The notes: a model not told the origin generated them from the letters alone. Shown: positions 1 through 10,480, counted from the stretch's first letter. The stretch is 64,000 nucleotides of DNA from JAHDCJ01 sp039028895 (GCA_039028895.1 JBCCHF010000005.1:171253-235252); one strand, 5' to 3'. Numbers and translations are program-made.

Positions 1-3000
1 TCTGTAGTGCCATCGGCAGGGATCATGTTGGTAGGAGCTCCACCAAGTGCCATACCATTGGTGACTACCTGGTTGGATAAGGTGTCATTTCCGGTAACAG
101 CATCACCTGCAAGAAGAGTATATGCCTCGAAAGTATAATCTGCATAAGCGATTAAATTGGCTTTCGCCGTAAAAGTATAATCAAGCGAACCACCTGCCGG
201 GATATTCAGTGCCCCGACATTTTCAATCACCTCGCCATTGCCATCGATAGTATATGCCACATCAAAGCCGGTCTGAGACTCTCCGCTAAAGTTGGTGATA
301 GTTACGGTCACGTCTTCATCTGCCGAAAGATCACATCCGCTTACAGGAGCGATGAGTGCAGTGATACCGACATCAGCCACAAAATCACCAAATTCGTCGG
401 CACCAATATCAGGATGGGTCGGATTACGCGGTTGTCCATCAAAATCGAAGCCTACTTCTGGTAGCGGTGTTCCCATGCTGTCAATACCGATTTGAGATAC
501 ATGCAGATCACTGTCTGATGTATAAAGCGGGTCTAGATTTAATCCATTAGCATCAAATCCACTGGTGCCTTGCCAACCTGCAAAGTCAGTGCCTGCATCC
601 TGGTAAGCCATCAGCGTTGCCCCGGAACTGAAATAGTTGTTATAATCAAAAATTCCGGATGAAGGGATGCCTAGAAAATTAGTATACAAGGCAAAACCAT
701 CAGCCGAGTTAACGAAATTATTGTTGACGATATTGATAATGCCACTTGAGACGTTACCCACATACATTGCCCTGGAAGCCAGATTTGAGCTACCCGACAT
801 ATGGACGTTATTATGGTAGAATTTTTGGCGTGTCCCACCAATTATTTCAACTGCCCGATTACCATCAGAGATATGCAGGAAATTATTTGATATCAGCGCC
901 TCGACATTGGTAGAACCATTGACTTGTTCAAGGGTCATGGCGTGCTGTCCACCATTCATGTCGACCTGGTTGCCTGATATGCTGAGACCATGATCAAAGT
1001 AATTCCTTAAATTATTGAACTCAAATCCTATGGCAGTGCTATGGGTATTGCTGCTTGTATAGGTGTTATTATTGAACTGAATACCTGATTGTAATCGAAT
1101 TTCAGCTCCTGATACATAATGATCTTCAAACAGGTTACCAGTTACCACCAGCCCGGTATCAATTAAGCTGGCATTTGAAAATGTACCCCAATAGTACATA
1201 CCATGGGTTCCTCCTTTGAAGTGGTTGTTGGTAATTGTCACGTTGTCTGCTCTTGCATTAGACTTGACCATAATTGCTCTGGTAGTCTGGCTATTTATGG
1301 TGGTGGGCAGACTTTCAAGAACACAGTTTTCGAAGCTTACCTCCTTTGTGCCATCTAACATGCTGACCACTACACCGTATTCTGTACTTGTGGAACTTAA
1401 GCTCAGGTTTTTAAAATGCATGAATTTTGTTGCGTTGAGTGTCAAGACGGGTATTGACTGGATAGCTGTAGAGCTGAATTCAATAACCACATCTGTGCTG
1501 TCACCTGTTTCTGATTGCCAGGTTACGGTATTGGTTAAGGAACTTCCCAAAACAGGATTTATCATCATACCATCAGATAAGGTATAAGTTGCTGACCCAA
1601 TATTGAAGATTACTGGTCCGGTTACCCCTCCTTTGGCCAGTGCAGTCAACGCAGCCTCAATTGACAGGAAATCGGGTATCCCGGAGCTAATAGTATATAT
1701 GCCTGACAAGCCTGCCCAGATTTCCGTTTCTACCACTTGATTATTGGTGCTGTTGAGATCAGTACCAGCATTTGGCCCTGAAGTGGAAGCTGTAATTGTG
1801 TAATTAATGCCTGCCTCGAATTCATAAGTCCCAAGTGTTACATCGACAAATTCTCCTGGATTTAATGTGCCTGACCATGCAAAGGGTGTTTGTAAACTTG
1901 AATTAACGTCCCAGTTAATGGTCACCGAGTTTAGCGTAATCGAACCGTAGTTAAAAAGTCTTACAACTACATTGTTTAGCCCTTCCGGGAAAATGACAGA
2001 TGGATCGATGATACCTGAAATACCAGCATCAAGCCCGATAACCGGGGTGTACTCGTCGGCCCCTATATCCGGAGTGAGACCATCCCTGATATCGCCATCA
2101 ATATCCGCAGGGATTTCGGGAATTGGCATAGCTTGGCCTACTAATAATCCGTTTTGGATATGAAGGTCAGAATTACTAACAAAATTCGGATCGACAGATA
2201 TGGAATTGGCGTCAAATCCTGACACCGCTTGCCATTGGGCCAGGTTAATTTGGACCTGTCCATTGAAAGATGTTAGATTGTCACCATTTGAGAATAGATT
2301 ATTATGATCAGATTGGATGATTTGGTCCCCATCTTCATCGTCAATCGCAATCCCGGTTCCTGTATTGGCAAATATATTGTTCAACAAGTAAATGTCATTC
2401 GCTCCATTCTCAACGTGGAAGCAGATATTGGTTCCAGCAGTGGTTTTTAATGATCGAACGGAGTTATAATAAATGTTTTGATCATCACTGTTTTGAATCC
2501 AAATACCACGAGCGTTTACAGCATTGAGTTCTCCGACAGCAATAAAATTATTGGCGATCAAGCCCTGGTCATTGGTCAAACCATTGCAAAATTGAAGTCG
2601 CAAACCATAAACATTGGAGATAATTTGATTACCAATAACTTGAACCCCAAGGTCGCAGTTGACCAGGTCGATGCCCACTACGGTCTGGCTTGCAGTGCCT
2701 GTAGTAATGATATTGCCTGAAATAAAGGCAGCATCATTATATGCCAACTCAATACCTGCAAAAATCTGACCGATCAATTCATTATTTTCAATGACGGTAC
2801 CGGTTTGGTTATTAAAGGAAGTTCCAAGAAGTTGGATGCCATTGGATCCGTTTTCGATCTTGTTGTTACGGATTATCGTATTGGTGTTAGGACCAATTTG
2901 CGACCTGATTACCGACTGATTTGAAAAGTCATTAGTCGGCGCTATTCCGGTAAGGATATTATTTGCAATCGTGATATTATCGGATTGGTTCTGTATTTCA

Positions 3001-5340
3001 ATAGCAAGACCATTCGTTGTTCCAAGATTGCGAATCGTCATTTCCCGAAAGGTGAATTGGTCGGCACCATCAAGTCGGACAACATAAGGATCCGTGGTAT
3101 TACTTGTAAATTCAAGAATGACCAGAGTGCTGTCACCAGCCTCTGATTGGAACGTTACCCAATTGGTAGCAGATGAGCCAGGAATCTCGGGAATAACTAC
3201 CTGTTCATTATAAGTCCCGGATCTGATATTTATATTGACAGCTCCGGCTACACCACCAAGTGTCATCGCGTTTACAGCATTGCCAAACGTCGGGAAATCC
3301 GGTGTAATGCCTCCGAGGGTATAATCGCCAATTAACCCTGCGTAAAGATCTTCAACAGAAACTGTATCGTTGGTCATATTGCCATCAGGCATCCCATTTG
3401 GATTTATGGCAATGACTTCAATATCATAAGGTGTTTCCAGTTCAAAATCAAATGTTCCCAGCTCGAGATTCGTGATTTCTCCACCTGGGCCAAGAGTGCC
3501 AGACCAGTTGAATTGAGGTTGGGCCAGTCCATTAATCGACCAATCTAGATCCACGGAGGTGAGATCAGTAGTGCCGTTATTAACCAGGTGTACCTGAATG
3601 GGGTTATTCCCTTCCGGGAAAACCATGACAGGAGAAGTGATATCAACTAACGATACATCTTCCTGTGGTGGACTGAATTCATCAGCACCAATGTCAGGAT
3701 TGATGGCGTCTCTAGGTTGTCCGTCAATGTCGTCGGTTACTGCTGTAAGCGGTGTGCCCACGCCATCAAGGGCTACGGTAGTAGTGTGAAGGTCAAAGAC
3801 ATCTGAATAAAAAACGACGGCACTCAAAGAATTGGCTTCATGACCAGAAGCGGCCTGATAGGCAATGAAGTCTGTTTGATTAGTGCCATTCCAGATACCC
3901 AGGTTCGCCCCTGTGGTATAAAGATTATTGAAATCAGCGTCGAAATTATCGTCAGGTTCAACACTGACAGCTACACCCTCCGCAAAATTGGTGAAAATGT
4001 TATTCCTTAAGGTAAGGTTTATGGTACTGCTGGTGAAAAATGCTCGAGTTGTAGGGTTTGATATACCTTCAATATTAACACTGTTGTAAAAGACATCAAT
4101 GTTTTCTGAGTTGGTAATCTGTAATCCTTCTGCACCTAATACGCTCTGATCGAGATCAATACTGATAAAGTTATTGGCGATCAAACCTCTTTCAATAGTG
4201 GAGACTTCTGAGTTATTGACGAATATGCCCTGGAATGTTTCCAGAATACCGATCTGGTTTTTGGTAATCTCAAATGTACTATCACAGAATTCCATGAAAA
4301 TGCCATAAAAGACATTATCCATGGTCGAATTAATCGTATTACCTGATACATGAGGATGAGAAACGGAAGAAAGGTCGATACCGGCCCGAGCCTGTTGCGA
4401 GAAGATATTGTCTGTAATGATGAACCCTGATGCAGGATTACCGACAGATCCATCATGGCTGATAGCAGAGCTTCCTCCTTCAAAGAAATTACCAATAAAC
4501 TCGTTGTCATCATTTGAAGGATTACCGACACTCAGTGTTTGTGAGGATACGATATTTACCGCATCGCCATGGGTGTTATTGATCTGATTTCTGAGGATAC
4601 AGTTCTCAAAGCGATTGCACGAAGCACCATTTTCCATAACAACGACCCGCCCGTGCACAAAATCTAAGTTTTCTATGGTGATATCCTTAAATATAAGGCC
4701 ATCTGCACCATCAATAAACAAGGTATAATTTTGAGCAGGGCTTCCTGTTGCGGAAATCACCACGTCTGCAGGATTACCGGATTCAGACTGGAAGGTTACC
4801 TTATTTGTACAGTTAGCGCCTAAAATCGGGGTGATTAAAATAAGTTCTGCGTAAGTAGCCGGCCTGACATTAAAGGTGACCGGACCTGCAACGCCAAAAG
4901 TGGTAAGTGCATTAACCGCTTCATTAAATGTGGTATAGTCGGGAGATGCGCCACCTATGGTATATGTGCCAGCTAACGAAGGCACCAGATTATTCGAAAC
5001 TAAAGTATCATTAAGCGGGTTGGCGTCAGGCTGCATCATATTGGCATTTTCCACCCAGGCCGTAATATCATAACTCAGACCAGGTAGAAAATTATTCGGG
5101 CCAAGTACTACCTGTACAGTATCCTGGCTAACAAGACTCCCGGAGTAGGGGACAAGCGGCTGGAAAACCCCATTCAGCGCCCATCCTACGTCAAAAGTGT
5201 TGATCGTTGTAAGCCCGGCATTTCTGATAGCGACTTTTACATCTGTATTACCCGGAGGGAAAGGAACAGAGGGGTCAACGAGTTCCAAAACAGTTGCATC
5301 AAGTGCTTGAGGAGTAAACTCGTCCGCGCCCATATCAGGC
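1..5340 (-). repeat. Tandem coding repeat, period about 1.63 kb, closing motif seen four times
   Basis: The segment coding for PDIGADEF/Y recurs near 5315-5340, 3680-3705, 2050-2075 and 390-415, a spacing of about 1625-1660 bases. Each copy is followed, in gene direction, by a CARDB-like segment and a new beta-helix start. The copies are clearly diverged, so the duplication is old or has been kept by selection on the fold. Because of this periodicity, plus-strand frames antisense to the closing motif also look alike and can be mistaken for small related genes. Confidence 0.75.
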
Positions 5341-7580
5341 GTAAGAGCGTCACGTAAATCACCATCAATGTCGTCTGAGACAATACCTGGAATAGGAAAA
5401 CCAAGCCCATTCAGCACGGCGTTGGGGTCATGAAGATCAGGGTCAGCTCCGAAAAGCGGGTCCAGGTCAAAAGAATTAGCATCCAGGCCTGAAAAAGACT
5501 GCCAGGCGTCTATAGTATAGTCGACACTATTTTCTTTTATCACAAAAGCTCCTGTACTGAAATAGTTATTATAGTCGGCAGATTCAAGGTTGGAAAGAAT
5601 GAGGTTAGCGGCTAGGCCTCCCCCTGTATTTGAAAAAATATTGTTCCCAATGTCAATGCCGGAATTTTGGTGAAAGAATGCGGTTGAGGAAAGATCAGTC
5701 GAAGTAATGTGAATGCTGTTGTAATAGGTTTGAACAAGATCATTCATTGACAAACGCATACCTGTACCAGAAGCTCCTGCAACATAGATGAAATTATTGA
5801 CTACAAACGCTCCGAACAGGTCTTCAAAGATTTCACTAATCTCTACTCCTGTACCACCATTGGGTAGATCAATACGGTTTTTTGTGAAGGTTACATCTTC
5901 CCCGTTCCAAACTCTAACGCCCATGCCACCTGAATTTCCAGTAGGCGATGAAAATTCATTTCCGGAAATGAGGAGATCACTCAACCCGAAAAACGAACCG
6001 CCGCGCTGCCAAAATCCTGTAACTTCATTATTGGTAACCGAAATGTCTGGCGCAAAAGCAATATCCCAACTAAATTCCTGGACCATGATGCCGAACGAAC
6101 CATTCAGGATACGATTATTGTTAAAGGTGTTATTCCCAATACCTGATCCTGAAACAAAAATAACGGCAAGATCGGTGGCAGGGGAAATCACCTGGTTTCC
6201 CTGGATAATATTATTGGTAAACGTGTTGAAGTTACTTTGAGAATTGATATGCAAAGCGTGCCCGTAAACATTGCCTAAAGCTTTAAAACTTAATTGGTGG
6301 AAATTAATGTGGTCGGCATTATTGAGTTGGAGCGTGTAATTGATTCCCGGATTCGTGGATAAGAATTCCAGTGATACGGCAGAACTGTCTCCGGTTTCGC
6401 TTTGAAAAGTTATGGTATTGATAGCAGAAGCACCCGGGATATTTCCAATAATTACCTGTTCGTTATATACACCATTTCGGACGTTAAAGGTTACTGGTCC
6501 GCATACGCCGAAGCTCGAAATAGCGGTTACAGCGTCGTTGAAATTGGCATAATCTGGGCTTAACCCACCAATGGTGAAAGATCCATTAAGAGCTGGCATG
6601 ATGGTGATGTCCAAAGTATCGTTGATATTGTTGGGATCAGCATTACCATTTGGCATGGACGTCCATGCTTTAAGCGAATATGATTGTCCAAGTACGAAGG
6701 TCTGACTGCCAAGGGTGACATTGGCTGTTGAGGTGCCCATGCCTCCCAGTGTATCAAGAGGGGTGGTCCAGTTGACAGCGGTTTGAGGGATACCTTCAAA
6801 CTCCCATTCTACATCCAAATTGTTAATGATATTATTCCCAAAATTTCGGATGGAGACAATGATATCCTGGGTACCTGCGCAAATATCCTGAGCGAGTGAT
6901 TGGACCCCTGCATCGTCTGGGTCATCTGATGGCAGTGAGAATCTCACAAAATCATTGGTTGCCGACCAGGTCTCACCATTTCTCCCAGGAACAGGAAATC
7001 CAATGGTGCCATCTTCATTTTCGATACCCATAGTCTGAAACTGCCCGGCATCAGGCTTGGTGGTTGTATGGATCTCAATGGCATTCGTTGTTTCGAATAA
7101 AATGACCTGAGTAGTAACCAAATCCGTATAATAACAACAATGGGGTACATCAATGAAATTCATAACCAATTGTCGATTGGGGGCAATCCCTGTTGTGAAA
7201 TATTCAATAGTTTCACCAGCATATCCAGGACTTAGATCACCCCACGCAAAGGCGATAAAGTTGTCTGGGGCGTAACCGTTAGAATTGTCAGGTATTGGTT
7301 CCCCTTCACAACAGCCATCTATTCCAGAATCATCAAAGGTGATAAAACCATTTGAGGAGATATGGAAGTCTGTATAATCATTACCGAAAAAAGTAAAAGT
7401 AAACCCTATTGGAAGAGCACCACTTAATTCGTCATCATACAGGAAAACCTGTGAACCCGAACCTGCAACAGGTGCAAAAACACCGGTTTGGTCAACTATA
7501 TAATCGTTTTGGGCATTGCCGGAAGGTATAAAAAAATGAAAGAGGGCAAGCCATAAAACAGGATAGTAAAGTTTGCGCAT
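1..7580 (-). CDS. Giant secreted right-handed beta-helix repeat protein, 3' end outside window
   Basis: A single open frame runs from an ATG at 7580 (minus) to the window edge without a stop, giving at least 2526 residues. Residues 1-24 are a signal peptide ending near SGNAQ. Residues of about 25-215 form a beta-rich head with FTFFGNDYTDFHISSNGFI, a type often seen at the N terminus of Bacteroidota surface proteins. Then come four similar units of about 545 residues. Each has a CARDB-like Ig segment, a linker of the form GxYTIGGxxPDYxxFxxAV, a long Asn-rich parallel beta-helix (NNxF, GxxIxNN repeats), and the closing motif PDIGADEF/Y. The closing motifs lie near residues 753, 1297, 1839 and 2394. 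A fifth CARDB-like segment starts near 2399. Such proteins are exported surface or extracellular proteins; the substrate is unknown. The C-terminal sorting signal (T9SS or other) would lie outside the window. The surface role is inferred. Confidence 0.85.
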   Translation of the reverse strand, partial: MRKLYYPVLWLALFHFFIPSGNAQNDYIVDQTGVFAPVAGSGSQVFLYDDELSGALPIGFTFTFFGNDYTDFHISSNGFITFDDSGIDGCCEGEPIPDNSNGYAPDNFIAFAWGDLSPGYAGETIEYFTTGIAPNRQLVMNFIDVPHCCYYTDLVTTQVILFETTNAIEIHTTTKPDAGQFQTMGIENEDGTIGFPVPGRNGETWSATNDFVRFSLPSDDPDDAGVQSLAQDICAGTQDIIVSIRNFGNNIINNLDVEWEFEGIPQTAVNWTTPLDTLGGMGTSTANVTLGSQTFVLGQSYSLKAWTSMPNGNADPNNINDTLDITIMPALNGSFTIGGLSPDYANFNDAVTAISSFGVCGPVTFNVRNGVYNEQVIIGNIPGASAINTITFQSETGDSSAVSLEFLSTNPGINYTLQLNNADHINFHQLSFKALGNVYGHALHINSQSNFNTFTNNIIQGNQVISPATDLAVIFVSGSGIGNNTFNNNRILNGSFGIMVQEFSWDIAFAPDISVTNNEVTGFWQRGGSFFGLSDLLISGNEFSSPTGNSGGMGVRVWNGEDVTFTKNRIDLPNGGTGVEISEIFEDLFGAFVVNNFIYVAGASGTGMRLSMNDLVQTYYNSIHITSTDLSSTAFFHQNSGIDIGNNIFSNTGGGLAANLILSNLESADYNNYFSTGAFVIKENSVDYTIDAWQSFSGLDANSFDLDPLFGADPDLHDPNAVLNGLGFPIPGIVSDDIDGDLRDALTPDMGADEFTPQALDATVLELVDPSVPFPPGNTDVKVAIRNAGLTTINTFDVGWALNGVFQPLVPYSGSLVSQDTVQVVLGPNNFLPGLSYDITAWVENANMMQPDANPLNDTLVSNNLVPSLAGTYTIGGASPDYTTFNEAVNALTTFGVAGPVTFNVRPATYAELILITPILGANCTNKVTFQSESGNPADVVISATGSPAQNYTLFIDGADGLIFKDITIENLDFVHGRVVVMENGASCNRFENCILRNQINNTHGDAVNIVSSQTLSVGNPSNDDNEFIGNFFEGGSSAISHDGSVGNPASGFIITDNIFSQQARAGIDLSSVSHPHVSGNTINSTMDNVFYGIFMEFCDSTFEITKNQIGILETFQGIFVNNSEVSTIERGLIANNFISIDLDQSVLGAEGLQITNSENIDVFYNSVNIEGISNPTTRAFFTSSTINLTLRNNIFTNFAEGVAVSVEPDDNFDADFNNLYTTGANLGIWNGTNQTDFIAYQAASGHEANSLSAVVFYSDVFDLHTTTVALDGVGTPLTAVTDDIDGQPRDAINPDIGADEFSPPQEDVSLVDITSPVMVFPEGNNPIQVHLVNNGTTDLTSVDLDWSINGLAQPQFNWSGTLGPGGEITNLELGTFDFELETPYDIEVIAINPNGMPDGNMTNDTVSVEDLYAGLIGDYTLGGITPDFPTFGNAVNAMTLGGVAGAVNINIRSGTYNEQVVIPEIPGSSATNWVTFQSEAGDSTLVILEFTSNTTDPYVVRLDGADQFTFREMTIRNLGTTNGLAIEIQNQSDNITIANNILTGIAPTNDFSNQSVIRSQIGPNTNTIIRNNKIENGSNGIQLLGTSFNNQTGTVIENNELIGQIFAGIELAYNDAAFISGNIITTGTASQTVVGIDLVNCDLGVQVIGNQIISNVYGLRLQFCNGLTNDQGLIANNFIAVGELNAVNARGIWIQNSDDQNIYYNSVRSLKTTAGTNICFHVENGANDIYLLNNIFANTGTGIAIDDEDGDQIIQSDHNNLFSNGDNLTSFNGQVQINLAQWQAVSGFDANSISVDPNFVSNSDLHIQNGLLVGQAMPIPEIPADIDGDIRDGLTPDIGADEYTPVIGLDAGISGIIDPSVIFPEGLNNVVVRLFNYGSITLNSVTINWDVNSSLQTPFAWSGTLNPGEFVDVTLGTYEFEAGINYTITASTSGPNAGTDLNSTNNQVVETEIWAGLSGIYTISSGIPDFLSIEAALTALAKGGVTGPVIFNIGSATYTLSDGMMINPVLGSSLTNTVTWQSETGDSTDVVIEFSSTAIQSIPVLTLNATKFMHFKNLSLSSTSTEYGVVVSMLDGTKEVSFENCVLESLPTTINSQTTRAIMVKSNARADNVTITNNHFKGGTHGMYYWGTFSNASLIDTGLVVTGNLFEDHYVSGAEIRLQSGIQFNNNTYTSSNTHSTAIGFEFNNLRNYFDHGLSISGNQVDMNGGQHAMTLEQVNGSTNVEALISNNFLHISDGNRAVEIIGGTRQKFYHNNVHMSGSSNLASRAMYVGNVSSGIINIVNNNFVNSADGFALYTNFLGIPSSGIFDYNNYFSSGATLMAYQDAGTDFAGWQGTSGFDANGLNLDPLYTSDSDLHVSQIGIDSMGTPLPEVGFDFDGQPRNPTHPDIGADEFGDFVADVGITALIAPVSGCDLSADEDVTVTITNFSGESQTGFDVAYTIDGNGEVIENVGALNIPAGGSLDYTFTAKANLIAYADYTFEAYTLLAGDAVTGNDTLSNQVVTNGMALGGAPTNMIPADGTT

Positions 7581-8009
7581 AGCGATCTGTTTTTTCTTAG
7601 TAACACCACACAAAAAAGCAGACCTTTCGGCTTTTGGGGTGTCAAATTGAAAAACTGAACTAATTAGTAAGCAGGAATAAACTCCAGCTTTAAAACAATT
7701 GGAAATCGTCAAAGAATGCTGTAAAAATGATACACTTTTGCCCGTAGTATTTGAGTCGATAATACATGTAGATTAAGCAATGCATTGAAATTTCTGGCCG
7801 CTATTCAATTTTGGTTAATGAATACGACTGAAATCAATTTCAGACTTAAATGGGCAGAATAGAAATTAGAAAGAGTTGGAATAACTCCGGGACTAATATA
7901 TGAAACCTCATTGATGTTTGCAAGTATTCAACTTTCCGGAAAGGCAGTTTTCAGCAACTTAGGGATGGCAGAATGTCAATAATCTGGTTGCGAATTTGAG
8001 CCAATCGAT
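7581..8009. other. Intergenic region between the beta-helix gene and murB
   Basis: About 430 bases separate the start of the giant beta-helix gene from the murB stop codon; both genes are on the minus strand. No credible coding frame, tRNA or strong intrinsic terminator was seen. No good minus-strand TAnnTTTG box was found close to the 7580 start, although a promoter for that gene must lie here. Confidence 0.5.
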
Positions 8010-9023
8010 TCAGAAGACATTCACCTCTGGAATGAGCAGGATGCCAAATTTCGCGTAGACTGATTTGGCAATCTCCCACGCCAGGTCTCTGATTTCTTGT
8101 CCTGTTGCGTCTCCATAATTGACCAAGACCAGGGCTTGCATGGCATGTGCGCCCGTGTTGCCTACCCTTTTTCCTTTCCAGCCGCATTGTTCAATGAGCC
8201 ACCCTGCTGGCACTTTCACTTTACCGTCCTGTTGAGGATAGCTTACGATGTTGGCGAACCGTTTTCTTAACTCCCGAAATTGTGTGTCTGGGATTATGGG
8301 ATTTTTAAAAAAGCTGCCGGCATTACCTAGCTCAGAGGGATCAGGCAATTTGCTGCTTCTGATCGCGATAACGGCATCACTAATGGCTTTTGGAGTAACT
8401 TCCGACAGGTTCATTGCCTCCAGTGTTTGCTGAATGGCCCCATACGAAATATTTAGATTTGGAGTTCGTGAGAGCTTCAGGGTAATCGACGTAATGCAAT
8501 ATTGGCCCTTCATCCTGTTTTTGAAAATGCTATCGCGGTAACCAAATTTGCAGTCCTTTTTAATAAAGGTGTGTATTTCACCGCTGCGGATATGCACTGC
8601 TTCAAGTGACACGAGGAGGTCTTTGAGTTCCACACCATATGCTCCAATATTTTGGATCGGAGCTGCTCCAATACACCCGGGAATGAGTGACAGGTTTTCA
8701 AGACCGCTTAGCCCTTCGCTGAGGCTCCATAAAACACATTCATGCCAGTTTTCCCCGCTGCCCAGTTTCACAATCGTTTGTTGACCATTATCTTCAATTA
8801 TTTCCCTTCCGGGAATACAGTTTTGGAGGACAAGACCATCGACGTTTTTAGTGAAAAGGATGTTACTTCCGCCTCCAAGGATTAAAGACGGGGTAGTATT
8901 TTTGAGGACTTCCAGTAAGGCGTCTATTGATCTGGCGGCGTAAAAAAGCTCTGCCCTGACTTCGATGCCAAAGGAGTTTAGCGTCTTTAACGATACATTT
9001 TTCTGAAAATCAAAACTGTTCAT
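8010..9023 (-). CDS. murB: UDP-N-acetylenolpyruvoylglucosamine reductase MurB
   Basis: MurB makes UDP-N-acetylmuramate by NADPH-dependent reduction of the enolpyruvyl ether, a cytoplasmic step of peptidoglycan precursor synthesis; FAD is the cofactor. The 337-residue length fits the E. coli-like type I enzyme. Visible landmarks are the FAD-binding LILGGGSNILF (residues 48-57), YRDS with Tyr162-Arg163, the proton-donor Ser237 in GNAGSFFKNP, and Glu333 in the terminal IPEVNVF. It lies 15 bases downstream of a small membrane protein gene and a DUF3667 gene, so the three are probably co-transcribed. Nothing is missing from the active site. Confidence 0.96.
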   Translation of the reverse strand: MNSFDFQKNVSLKTLNSFGIEVRAELFYAARSIDALLEVLKNTTPSLILGGGSNILFTKNVDGLVLQNCIPGREIIEDNGQQTIVKLGSGENWHECVLWSLSEGLSGLENLSLIPGCIGAAPIQNIGAYGVELKDLLVSLEAVHIRSGEIHTFIKKDCKFGYRDSIFKNRMKGQYCITSITLKLSRTPNLNISYGAIQQTLEAMNLSEVTPKAISDAVIAIRSSKLPDPSELGNAGSFFKNPIIPDTQFRELRKRFANIVSYPQQDGKVKVPAGWLIEQCGWKGKRVGNTGAHAMQALVLVNYGDATGQEIRDLAWEIAKSVYAKFGILLIPEVNVF

Positions 9024-9038
9024 TACCTGTTCCGACGT

Positions 9039-9344
9039 CTAATTATCTCCAAAAAACATGAGGATGGCTGTAAACAGGGTGATCAGGAGGATCAGTCCGG
9101 AAGCCAGTCTTACCGAATAGCGGATATTATTGACGAAAGTCAGGATATCGTCTTTGTATTCGGGGTGGTGAATCAACACTTCTTCCTCCAGTTTTTTCTT
9201 ATCAAAAATATGAACAGCTTTGATGGAGGTCCCGCTGTTGGCCAATCTTCGATAAACCTTAAGTACCTTCGCCCTGAAATAGAGGTTAATAAACAAAAGG
9301 CCGAAAAATGCCACAATGATTAACGTCAGGAAAAAAGGTACCAT
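9039..9344 (-). CDS. Small two-helix membrane protein of unknown function
   Basis: The 101-residue product has a hydrophobic helix at about residues 3-23, a charged middle segment (about 25-73, with KKKLEEEVLIHHPEYKDD), and a second helix at about 77-97. No family was recognised. It sits 9 bases after the DUF3667 gene and 15 bases before murB, so it looks like the middle gene of a three-gene operon. The topology suggests an inner-membrane protein with both ends on the same side. Function is unknown. Confidence 0.75.
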   Translation of the reverse strand: MVPFFLTLIIVAFFGLLFINLYFRAKVLKVYRRLANSGTSIKAVHIFDKKKLEEEVLIHHPEYKDDILTFVNNIRYSVRLASGLILLITLFTAILMFFGDN

Positions 9345-9353
9345 AAACTTTGC

Positions 9354-10418
9354 TTAAAAAAGAGCTGCTCCAATAAAGAGCAGGATAACAGATGCAAAGG
9401 TAACCACAAAAATAAAACTAAAGCAAAGAATACTGTATTTGAAAAGCGTTTTCCAAAATCCTTGTTGATAGTATCGCCGCATAGCCATAAACAGGTAAAT
9501 ACAAATAATGACGCTCAGAATTGGTGTAAAAACTGCGACATTGATCGGGATTAATATAAACATCAAAATCCCCACAAAAAACATAAAGGCATGGAAGTGG
9601 AGTCCGAAAATCAAATGCTCAATATAATAGCGTTTCCTGCGGACGTACAAAAACTTCATTACCATGGCAAAAATTGGTACCAGAATAAAGATCAACCAGC
9701 TGAGCCTGCTAAACATATAGACTATAAAGCTTCCGCCATCTTGCTGGATCTTTATCAGTTTTCGGTACGCCGCCCTTTCAAAGTTGTTTCGGGGAGCCAT
9801 TTCATATTTTTCGATAATCTCATCAGGGTTTAGCGAGAACAAGTCTTCGAAAGCAACTTTGAACTCTTCCCCATCACTCGTGGTCATCTTTAAATTGAAT
9901 ATAGGCATGGTGTCAGAAATACTTAAAGGTTGAAATCGCTTGAAAGCGGAGTCTATTTCGTTCCTTGAAGAGGTGTTTGGTATCTTTTTCTTCAGATTAA
10001 TAACAGTAGAGTCAATGTCAGCCACCATAGCGTTATGGGCTTTTCGTCGCTCAAGCCTTTTTTTGGTGCTTTCCAGGAATTCACCACGCAGAGAACTGAA
10101 CCCTCCGGTATAAAAAGTCAATGTCGCAAAGAAGACTAGGGAAGAAAATAGGAATAACCTAACTGGGCTTACATATTTTTTGTGTTTCCCTTTAAAAAAT
10201 TCGAGGGTGAGTTGACCTGGTTTGAAGAGTAATAGCGGCATACTGCGTAATACCACTGAGTCCAGTGCGACCAAGTTGTTTAGAAATTCCCTGAACACTG
10301 CATAAACCGATACTTTGCCAGTCGTAAATTTTTGTCCACAGTTACCGCAAAATTCGGATTTCTGCTCAAGTGGATAGTAGCAGTTTGGACAATAGCGATT
10401 TTTACTTTTACTATTCAC
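9354..10418 (-). CDS. DUF3667-family membrane protein with N-terminal zinc ribbon
   Basis: The 354-residue product begins with a zinc ribbon: CPNC at residues 10-13 and CGNCG about 10 residues later. Next comes the conserved DUF3667 block around residues 45-100, with FKPGQLTLEFFKGKHKKYVS and a first membrane helix. At least three more helices follow in the C-terminal third (about 230-350). DUF3667 proteins are widespread in Bacteroidota and have no established function. The gene opens the apparent operon with the small membrane protein and murB. A TAnnTTTG box upstream (minus strand, 10481-10488) fits a start here. Confidence 0.85.
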   Translation of the reverse strand: MNSKSKNRYCPNCYYPLEQKSEFCGNCGQKFTTGKVSVYAVFREFLNNLVALDSVVLRSMPLLLFKPGQLTLEFFKGKHKKYVSPVRLFLFSSLVFFATLTFYTGGFSSLRGEFLESTKKRLERRKAHNAMVADIDSTVINLKKKIPNTSSRNEIDSAFKRFQPLSISDTMPIFNLKMTTSDGEEFKVAFEDLFSLNPDEIIEKYEMAPRNNFERAAYRKLIKIQQDGGSFIVYMFSRLSWLIFILVPIFAMVMKFLYVRRKRYYIEHLIFGLHFHAFMFFVGILMFILIPINVAVFTPILSVIICIYLFMAMRRYYQQGFWKTLFKYSILCFSFIFVVTFASVILLFIGAALF

Positions 10419-10442
10419 AGGATAAAAGTCTTGCTCTTAAAT

Positions 10443-10463
10443 AGCTGTATTCGAATTACAGCT
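10443..10463. repeat. Inverted repeat upstream of the DUF3667 gene
   Basis: AGCTGTA at 10443-10449 and TACAGCT at 10457-10463 form a 7-base inverted repeat around a 7-base spacer. It lies between the DUF3667 start (10418) and the candidate -7 box at 10481-10488, so it would be in the 5' leader. It may be an operator or a short leader hairpin; the sequence alone does not decide. Confidence 0.35.
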
Positions 10464-10480
10464 TTAAGTGAAAGCTATTT

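Noticed and set aside
292..3789. Several similar plus-strand reading frames (near 292-495, 1972-2163, 3598-3789) sharing a motif with SAPxSG
   Set aside because: They are antisense to the repeated PDIGADEF/Y motif of the giant minus-strand beta-helix gene, and look alike only because the gene repeats.
7951..8187. Minus-strand frame of 78 residues overlapping the murB 3' end
   Set aside because: It is out of frame with murB, rich in Arg and Gly as expected of a shadow frame, and murB itself is complete.
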